Made by a program: the position numbers and the translations under genes
Assembly (NCBI GenBank): GCA_024404065.1
Contig: JAKSQR010000085.1
Location: 1-6,834 of the forward strand
Length of the DNA stretch: 6,834 nt
DNA from: Clostridia bacterium
Lineage (GTDB): Bacteria > Bacillota > Clostridia > Oscillospirales > Acutalibacteraceae
Direction: 5' to 3'
The notes under the pieces: model-generated
Databases searched by the model: none
What the model was told of the DNA's origin: nothing
What the model saw: the letters and a program-made list of their open reading frames with translations, nothing else
Shown: one piece after another, positions 1-4,368 of the stretch
How positions within the stretch are numbered: position 1 is the stretch's first letter
Layout of the letters: every line of letters begins with the position of its first letter

Positions 1-6
1 ATAACA

Positions 7-29
7 AAAGCCACCGTAATGGTGGCTTT
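7..29 (-). terminator. Rho-independent terminator of the pyr operon, possibly bidirectional
   Basis: A perfect 9-bp inverted repeat (7-15 with 21-29) encloses a 5-nt loop at 16-20. Read on the minus strand, the arms are AAAGCCACC and GGTGGCTTT, followed by the T-rich run TTTTGTTAT. The stem starts only 3 nt after the pyrI stop codon, as expected for the end of the operon. Read on the plus strand, the same hairpin is followed by TTTATTTTATAT, so it could also stop transcripts arriving from a convergent gene to the left. The structure is seen directly; its function is inferred from the standard form of intrinsic terminators. Confidence 0.9.
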
Positions 30-32
30 ATT

Positions 33-452
33 TTATATATTTGCTTTTGTTTCGCAGTAAACACATCTGTAAATTTTCTGCTGCTTATTGGTAAGCTTAA
101 AGATGTGGTTAATCTCCTGCTCGGTTGATGTAATACATCTGGGGTTTTTGCACTTAATAACATTTGTAAGTGTTTCGGGCAGGTCAACTGTACGCTTCTC
201 TACTCTGACACCATCTTTAATAAAATCAAGTGTTACACCGGGGTCAACAAAACCGATTACATCAAAATCTACGGGAATATCGGCGTCAATCTTGATTATA
301 TCCTTTTTGCCCATTTTGTTGCTGTGTACATTTTTGATAATAGCAACAGAGCAATCCAGCTTATCAAGACCAAGCAGGTCATAAAGCTTCATACCGCTGC
401 CTGCTGTGATATGGTCTATAACAACGCCATTGGTAATTGAATCTATATTCAT
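33..452 (-). CDS. pyrI: Aspartate carbamoyltransferase regulatory subunit PyrI
   Basis: This 139-residue protein is the regulatory chain of aspartate transcarbamoylase. In the family it binds nucleotide effectors through its N-terminal domain and holds the catalytic trimers together through a C-terminal zinc domain. The zinc ligands are visible as C101-x4-C106-x23-C130-x2-C133, the same spacing as in E. coli PyrI. The N-terminal domain keeps the family's VIDHI segment (D13, H14) and K50, K54 and K86, which align by hand with the E. coli effector-site residues D19, H20, K56, K60 and K94. The length is slightly under the roughly 150 residues of E. coli PyrI. The ATG overlaps the pyrB stop by 4 nt (ATGA), and an AAGGAGG at 463-469, inside the end of pyrB, lies 10 nt upstream, which supports this start and translational coupling. 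It is the last gene of the operon, directly before the terminator. Which nucleotides act as effectors cannot be read from the sequence. Confidence 0.96.
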   Translation of the reverse strand: MNIDSITNGVVIDHITAGSGMKLYDLLGLDKLDCSVAIIKNVHSNKMGKKDIIKIDADIPVDFDVIGFVDPGVTLDFIKDGVRVEKRTVDLPETLTNVIKCKNPRCITSTEQEINHIFKLTNKQQKIYRCVYCETKANI

Positions 453-1372
453 ATTCTGCCCGCCTCCTTAAGAAGTTTAAGAATAAGAGCCATACGGATA
501 TATTTGCCATTGAGCACCTGACGGAAGTAGCAGGCTCTTGGGTCCTTATCCACTGCAACGCTTATTTCGTTTACTCTGGGCAGTGGGTGCATGATTGCAA
601 GGTCCTCTTTAGCTGTTTTAAGCTTTTCAGGGGTTAAAATATAACTATCCTTCAGTCTTAAATAGTCTTCCTCGTTAAAGAAGCGCTCACGCTGTACTCT
701 GGTCATATAGAGTATATCAAGCTCAGGCATAACCTCCTCAAGTGAGGTAGTCTGTACGTAAGGAATGTTATTTGCCTTAAGCACATCCTTCTTAATGTAG
801 CTGGGTAATTTAAGCTCAACAGGTGAGATTAAAACTACCTTAATGCCTGTGTAACGGCTCATAGCCTGAATAAGTGAATGTACTGTGCGGCCAAACTTAA
901 GGTCACCACAGAAGCCGATGGTAAGGTTATCAAACCTGCCCTTTTCTCTGTAAATTGTGAGAAGGTCGGTAAGAGTCTGTGTGGGATGGTTATGACCGCC
1001 GTCACCTGCGTTGATTACAGGTATTGAAGCGTGCTGTGCGCAAACATAGGGTGCGCCCTCTTTGGGGTGACGCATTGCAATAATATCTGCATAGCAGCTT
1101 ATAGTCTGTGCTGTATCTGCTACGCTCTCACCCTTTGCTGCAGAGGAGCTGTTAGCCTCTGAGAAACCAAGCACACTACCGCCAAGCTCAAGCATAGCTG
1201 CCTCAAAGCTGAGCCTTGTACGTGTGGAGGGCTCATAGAAAAGAGTAGCAAGCTTCTTGTAGCGGCAGATATCCTGATACTTTGTGGGGTTTGCAATTAT
1301 ATCATTTGCAGTTGCAATAAGCTCATCAATTTCTTCAAGAGAAAGGTCAAGAATACTGATAAGATTCTTCAT
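449..1372 (-). CDS. pyrB: Aspartate carbamoyltransferase catalytic subunit PyrB
   Basis: This enzyme joins carbamoyl phosphate and L-aspartate into N-carbamoyl-aspartate, the committed step of pyrimidine synthesis. At 307 residues it has the usual length of a stand-alone catalytic chain. The carbamoyl-phosphate loop FYEPSTRTRLSFE is present, with STRT at residues 49-52. The second-subunit loop has S77 and K80, and R101, H129 and Q132 (HPTQTLTDLL) follow. The aspartate domain has R162 (GRTVHSL), R225/Q227 (TRVQRER) and HPLPR at 262-266, so every expected active-site element is there. The ATG overlaps the pyrE stop by 1 nt (TAATG), with GGAGG at 1382-1386, 9 nt upstream and inside pyrE. The gene overlaps pyrI by 4 nt, which suits near-equal production of catalytic and regulatory chains and an E. 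coli-like c6r6 holoenzyme (inference). No truncation or frameshift is seen. Confidence 0.97.
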   Translation of the reverse strand: MKNLISILDLSLEEIDELIATANDIIANPTKYQDICRYKKLATLFYEPSTRTRLSFEAAMLELGGSVLGFSEANSSSAAKGESVADTAQTISCYADIIAMRHPKEGAPYVCAQHASIPVINAGDGGHNHPTQTLTDLLTIYREKGRFDNLTIGFCGDLKFGRTVHSLIQAMSRYTGIKVVLISPVELKLPSYIKKDVLKANNIPYVQTTSLEEVMPELDILYMTRVQRERFFNEEDYLRLKDSYILTPEKLKTAKEDLAIMHPLPRVNEISVAVDKDPRACYFRQVLNGKYIRMALILKLLKEAGRI

Positions 1373-2010
1373 TAGTTATTGCCTCCAATCCAACTTTCGT
1401 CGGAGGGATTATTTCTGAATTTAATAAGGCGTGCAATATCTTCCTCTTTAATGTAGTTTTCCTCTGCTGCAACCTGTGCGATTACATCAAAGTTTGTAAG
1501 GGAGATATTTTTAACCTCTGCTGCAGCAAGTCTGTCTAGACCCTTCTGCATACCATAGGTGAAGATTGAAACGATGCCGAGTACATCTGCGCCTGCCTCA
1601 CGAAGTACATTAACTACCTCAATAACGCTGCCGCCTGTTGAGATTAAGTCCTCAACAACTACTACCTTCTGACCCTTTTCAAGCTTACCTTCAATCTGAT
1701 TCTGTCTGCCGTGGTCCTTGTTGCCTGAGCGAACGTAACCCATAGGAAGGCCGAGAATGTGGCCTGTGATAGCTGCGTGTGCAATACCTGCTGTGGATGT
1801 ACCCATAAGTACTTCGCACTCGGGGTAATTCTCCTTAACAAGCTTTGCAAGGCCGTTTTCAACATCTGTTCTTACATCGGGTGCTGTAAGTGTAAGTCTG
1901 TTATCACAATAAACAGGGCTCTTGATGCCGCTTGCCCATGTGAAAGGCTCTTCAGGTCTGAAGAATACGGCTTTAATTTTAAGTAAATCTTTAGCAATAA
2001 GCTTTTCCAT
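1372..2010 (-). CDS. pyrE: Orotate phosphoribosyltransferase PyrE
   Basis: This cytosolic enzyme transfers phosphoribose from PRPP to orotate, giving OMP and pyrophosphate. The 212-residue protein carries the type I phosphoribosyltransferase PRPP loop VVVVEDLISTGGSV at about 116-129, with the acidic pair E120-D121. The flexible catalytic loop is YVRSGNKDHGRQNQIEG, with R94, K98 and H100. The N-terminal hood segment FTWASGIKSPVYCDNR at about 23-38 is typical of the Gram-positive type, and the length matches the family. The gene starts 11 nt after pyrF. Its AAGGAG (2018-2023) overlaps the pyrF stop codon and sits 7 nt before the ATG. The 3' end overlaps pyrB by one base, and its last codons (IGGNN) contain the pyrB ribosome binding site. 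Its product is the substrate of PyrF, encoded just upstream. Confidence 0.97.
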   Translation of the reverse strand: MEKLIAKDLLKIKAVFFRPEEPFTWASGIKSPVYCDNRLTLTAPDVRTDVENGLAKLVKENYPECEVLMGTSTAGIAHAAITGHILGLPMGYVRSGNKDHGRQNQIEGKLEKGQKVVVVEDLISTGGSVIEVVNVLREAGADVLGIVSIFTYGMQKGLDRLAAAEVKNISLTNFDVIAQVAAEENYIKEEDIARLIKFRNNPSDESWIGGNN

Positions 2011-2021
2011 TGTATATCTCC

Positions 2022-2720
2022 TTAGTCAACAAATTCTTTAATACATCTTTCGTAAGCGGCAACGGGGTCCTCAGCGGCAGTGATAGGTCTGCCTACTACA
2101 ATGTAGTCTGAGCCGATTTCCTTTGCCTGTGCAGGAGTCATAACTCTCTTCTGGTCACCTACATCACCATCTGCAAAGCGGACACCGGGAGTGATTGTAA
2201 GGAATTCCTTACCGCAGATTTCGTGTACCTTGCCTGCCTCAAGGGGTGAGCAAACTACGCCGTCAAGGCCTGCAAGCTTTGCATTGTGTGCATAGTGCAT
2301 AACTACCTTATCAATAGGCTCCTTTATAAGAAGGTCCTTTTCCATGCTCTCCTGGTCTGTGGATGTAAGCTGAGTAACAGCTATAAGAAGGGGGCGTGTG
2401 CCGTCAGGTCTTGTAAGGCCCTCGATAGCTGCCTCCATCATACGGATTGTGCCGCCTGCGTGAAGGTTGGTAATATCAACATCAAGGTTTGAGAGCACTG
2501 CCATTGACTTTTTAACTGTGTTGGGGATGTCGTGAAGCTTAAGGTCAAGGAAGATTTTGTGACCTCTCTTTTTGATTTCCTTTACTATTGAGGGACCCTC
2601 AGCATAGTAGAGCTCCATGCCTATTTTTACAAAAGGCTTTCTGCCCTGAAACTTATCAAGGAAAGCAAAAGTCTGCTCTGCACTTGCAAAGTCGCAAGCT
2701 ACGATTACGTCCTTACCCAT
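2022..2720 (-). CDS. pyrF: Orotidine 5'-phosphate decarboxylase PyrF
   Basis: This enzyme decarboxylates OMP to UMP, the last step of the pathway. The 232-residue protein is of the short, B. subtilis-like class (PyrF subfamily 1). The catalytic DxKxxD signature is D59-L-K61-L-H-D64, within FLDLKLHDIPNT. D10 (VACDF) and K32 (VKIG) supply the remaining charged residues of the site. The phosphate grippers TPGVR (177-181) and VVGRPIT (208-214) are intact. The ATG shares one base with the pyrD stop (TAATG), and GGAGGT at 2729-2734, inside pyrD, lies 8 nt upstream, so translation is probably coupled to pyrD. The pyrE start follows 11 nt downstream. Nothing is missing or unusual in the protein. Confidence 0.97.
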   Translation of the reverse strand: MGKDVIVACDFASAEQTFAFLDKFQGRKPFVKIGMELYYAEGPSIVKEIKKRGHKIFLDLKLHDIPNTVKKSMAVLSNLDVDITNLHAGGTIRMMEAAIEGLTRPDGTRPLLIAVTQLTSTDQESMEKDLLIKEPIDKVVMHYAHNAKLAGLDGVVCSPLEAGKVHEICGKEFLTITPGVRFADGDVGDQKRVMTPAQAKEIGSDYIVVGRPITAAEDPVAAYERCIKEFVD

Positions 2721-3631
2721 TAGTTTGCACCTCCGATTATATCACTTAAATTATCAATTCTGTATTTTTCCATAACCTTTGGCAGGTTATCAATTATATC
2801 TTTACATGCGTAGGGGTTTACAAGGTTTGCTGCACCTACCTCTACTGCGGTAGCGCCTGCAAGCATCATTTCAATTACATCCTCTGCAGTTGAAACACCG
2901 CCCATACCTATTACGGGCACCTTAACAGCATTTGCTACCTGATATACCATACGCACTGCAAGGGGGAAGATTGCAGGGCCTGAGAAACCGCCCATTTTAT
3001 TTGCAATAACAGGCTTTTTGGTTTTAAGGTCAATCCTCATACCGAGCAATGTATTTATTAAGCTGATGCCGTCTGCACCTGCCTCTTCGCAGGCTTTGGC
3101 AATAGCAACTATATCTGTAACATTTGGTGAAAGCTTAAGTATAACAGGCTTTGTGGTAACTGCCTTAACAGCTCTTGTTACCTCTGCTGCTGCCTCAGGT
3201 GATGTGCCGAAGCTCATACCGCCGCCGTGTACATTGGGGCAGCTTACATTAACCTCAAGCCAGCCTACCTGGTCTATTTTATCAAGCTTTTCACAGGTGT
3301 AGGCATAATCCTCTACTGAGAAGCCGCTTACATTTGCCATAACCTTTTTGTCAAAGCACTTTGCAAGCTTTGGAAGCTCAGTTGAGATAACCTTCTCAAC
3401 ACCGGGATTCTGAAGACCTACGGCGTTAATCATGCCTGCGGTGCATTCTGCAATTCTTGGTGTGGGGTTACCGAAGCGTGGGTCTTTGGTAGTGCCCTTG
3501 AATGAGAATGTACCAAGGCAGTTTATATCATATATATCTGCAAATTCATAGCCGAAACCGAAGGTACCTGAAGCAGGAATTACTGGGTTATCAAGCTCTA
3601 TACCACAAAGGTTTACACTCATTTTTCCCAT
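2720..3631 (-). CDS. pyrD: Dihydroorotate dehydrogenase, class 1B catalytic subunit (NAD-dependent) PyrD
   Basis: This is the FMN-containing catalytic subunit that oxidises dihydroorotate to orotate. With PyrK it passes the electrons to NAD+. The 303-residue protein lacks an N-terminal membrane segment, so it is not the quinone-linked class 2 enzyme. The class 1 catalytic cysteine is C131 in NVSCPNVHGGG; class 2 enzymes use serine here. FMN-site segments are visible at PASGTFGFG (19-27), K45 (FKGTT), MINAVGLQNPG (67-77), K166 (LKLSPN), N193, GGFSGPA (214-220) and GMGGVSTAEDV (242-252). Class 1B rather than 1A is called because pyrK sits immediately upstream. The gene overlaps pyrK by 13 nt. 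A second in-frame ATG three codons in (3622) would give a 4-nt overlap, but the strong ribosome binding site is correctly spaced only for 3631. Confidence 0.96.
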   Translation of the reverse strand: MGKMSVNLCGIELDNPVIPASGTFGFGYEFADIYDINCLGTFSFKGTTKDPRFGNPTPRIAECTAGMINAVGLQNPGVEKVISTELPKLAKCFDKKVMANVSGFSVEDYAYTCEKLDKIDQVGWLEVNVSCPNVHGGGMSFGTSPEAAAEVTRAVKAVTTKPVILKLSPNVTDIVAIAKACEEAGADGISLINTLLGMRIDLKTKKPVIANKMGGFSGPAIFPLAVRMVYQVANAVKVPVIGMGGVSTAEDVIEMMLAGATAVEVGAANLVNPYACKDIIDNLPKVMEKYRIDNLSDIIGGAN

Positions 3632-4353
3632 AATATTTCCTCCTTCCTGAGTACAGGACCATCCTTGCAGATTCGTTTATATCCTGTAACTGTTTTACAG
3701 CTGCAGCCCATACAGGCACCGAAGCCACATCCCATTCTCTCTTCAAATGAGAACTGACCGCCTGTTACTGCCTTTGCATAAACTGACTTAAGCATTGGCT
3801 CAGGACCGCAGGTGTAGAAATAGGTGTAATCAATGTCCATTCCTGCTGTTACAAAGCCTTTAACACCGTAAGAGCCATCTGCTGTGGTAACTGTGACATT
3901 ACAGCCCAGGTCCTTAAAATCCTGCTCACAGAAGATTTCACTCTGAGTATTAAAGCCAAGTATAACGCTTACATCCTTGCCCATCTTTTTAAGCTCTTTT
4001 GCAAGCATATACATAGGGGGCACACCTACGCCGCCGCCTATAAGAAGGGGCTTCTCCCCTGCTACGGTCATATCATAGCCATTACCAAGACCTGTAAGCA
4101 CATCAAGTACAGTGCCTGCAGGCATTTCGCTCATCTTCTCTGTGCCTTTACCTACTATTTTGTAGATAATGGTTACTGCCTCCTCATCCCTGTCAAAAAC
4201 AGAGATGGGTCTGCGGAGGAATAAGCCATCAATGGTAATATTTATAAACTGACCAGGTGCGGTGATAGCGGATGTATCACCCTGAAGGCGCATTTTCATT
4301 ACGCTTTCAGTAAGGTGTTCATTTTGTGTAACGGTAAAAAGGGACTGTTTCAT
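3619..4353 (-). CDS. pyrK: Dihydroorotate dehydrogenase B electron transfer subunit PyrK
   Basis: PyrK is the FAD and [2Fe-2S] subunit that carries electrons from PyrD's FMN to NAD+. The 244-residue protein starts with a ferredoxin-reductase-type FAD domain with the flavin motif RRPISV (47-52). A nucleotide-binding domain follows, with GGGVGVPP (106-113) and the late CGPEPML segment (182-188). The C-terminal iron-sulfur site is C209-x4-C214-x2-C217-x11-C229, with an additional C219. Its spacing resembles the L. lactis PyrK cluster, with a somewhat shorter final gap. The length is a little under the common 255-260 residues, with no domain lost. The start is backed by GAGGTG at 4358-4363, 4 nt from the ATG. 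The gene follows carB after 15 nt and overlaps pyrD by 13 nt, in line with a 1:1 complex. Confidence 0.95.
   Translation of the reverse strand: MKQSLFTVTQNEHLTESVMKMRLQGDTSAITAPGQFINITIDGLFLRRPISVFDRDEEAVTIIYKIVGKGTEKMSEMPAGTVLDVLTGLGNGYDMTVAGEKPLLIGGGVGVPPMYMLAKELKKMGKDVSVILGFNTQSEIFCEQDFKDLGCNVTVTTADGSYGVKGFVTAGMDIDYTYFYTCGPEPMLKSVYAKAVTGGQFSFEERMGCGFGACMGCSCKTVTGYKRICKDGPVLRKEEILWEK
3639..3645 (-). promoter_or_regulatory. Ribosome binding site that decides the pyrD start
   Basis: AAGGAGG lies inside the last codons of pyrK, 7 nt before the ATG at 3631. The alternative ATG at 3622 would be 16 nt away, well beyond normal spacing. This favours the longer PyrD N-terminus (MGKMSVN) and the 13-nt overlap with pyrK. 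Confidence 0.85.
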
Positions 4354-4368
4354 TTTTCACCTCAGAAA

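Noticed and set aside
88..384. Plus-strand open frame of 98 codons opposite pyrI
   Set aside because: It lies entirely antisense to a well-supported pyrI with intact zinc ligands, and its translation is low-complexity, rich in Ser, Thr, Ile and Leu, with no recognisable motif.
2011..2021. Possible regulatory element between pyrF and pyrE
   Set aside because: The 11-nt gap is filled by the pyrE ribosome binding site and its spacer.
3018..3302. Plus-strand open frame of 94 codons opposite pyrD
   Set aside because: It is fully antisense to the conserved FMN-binding region of pyrD, and its Ala/Ser/Thr-rich product resembles no family I know.
4354..4368. Possible internal promoter or attenuator between carB and pyrK
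   Set aside because: The gap is only 15 nt and is taken up by the pyrK ribosome binding site. No hairpin or promoter pair fits.
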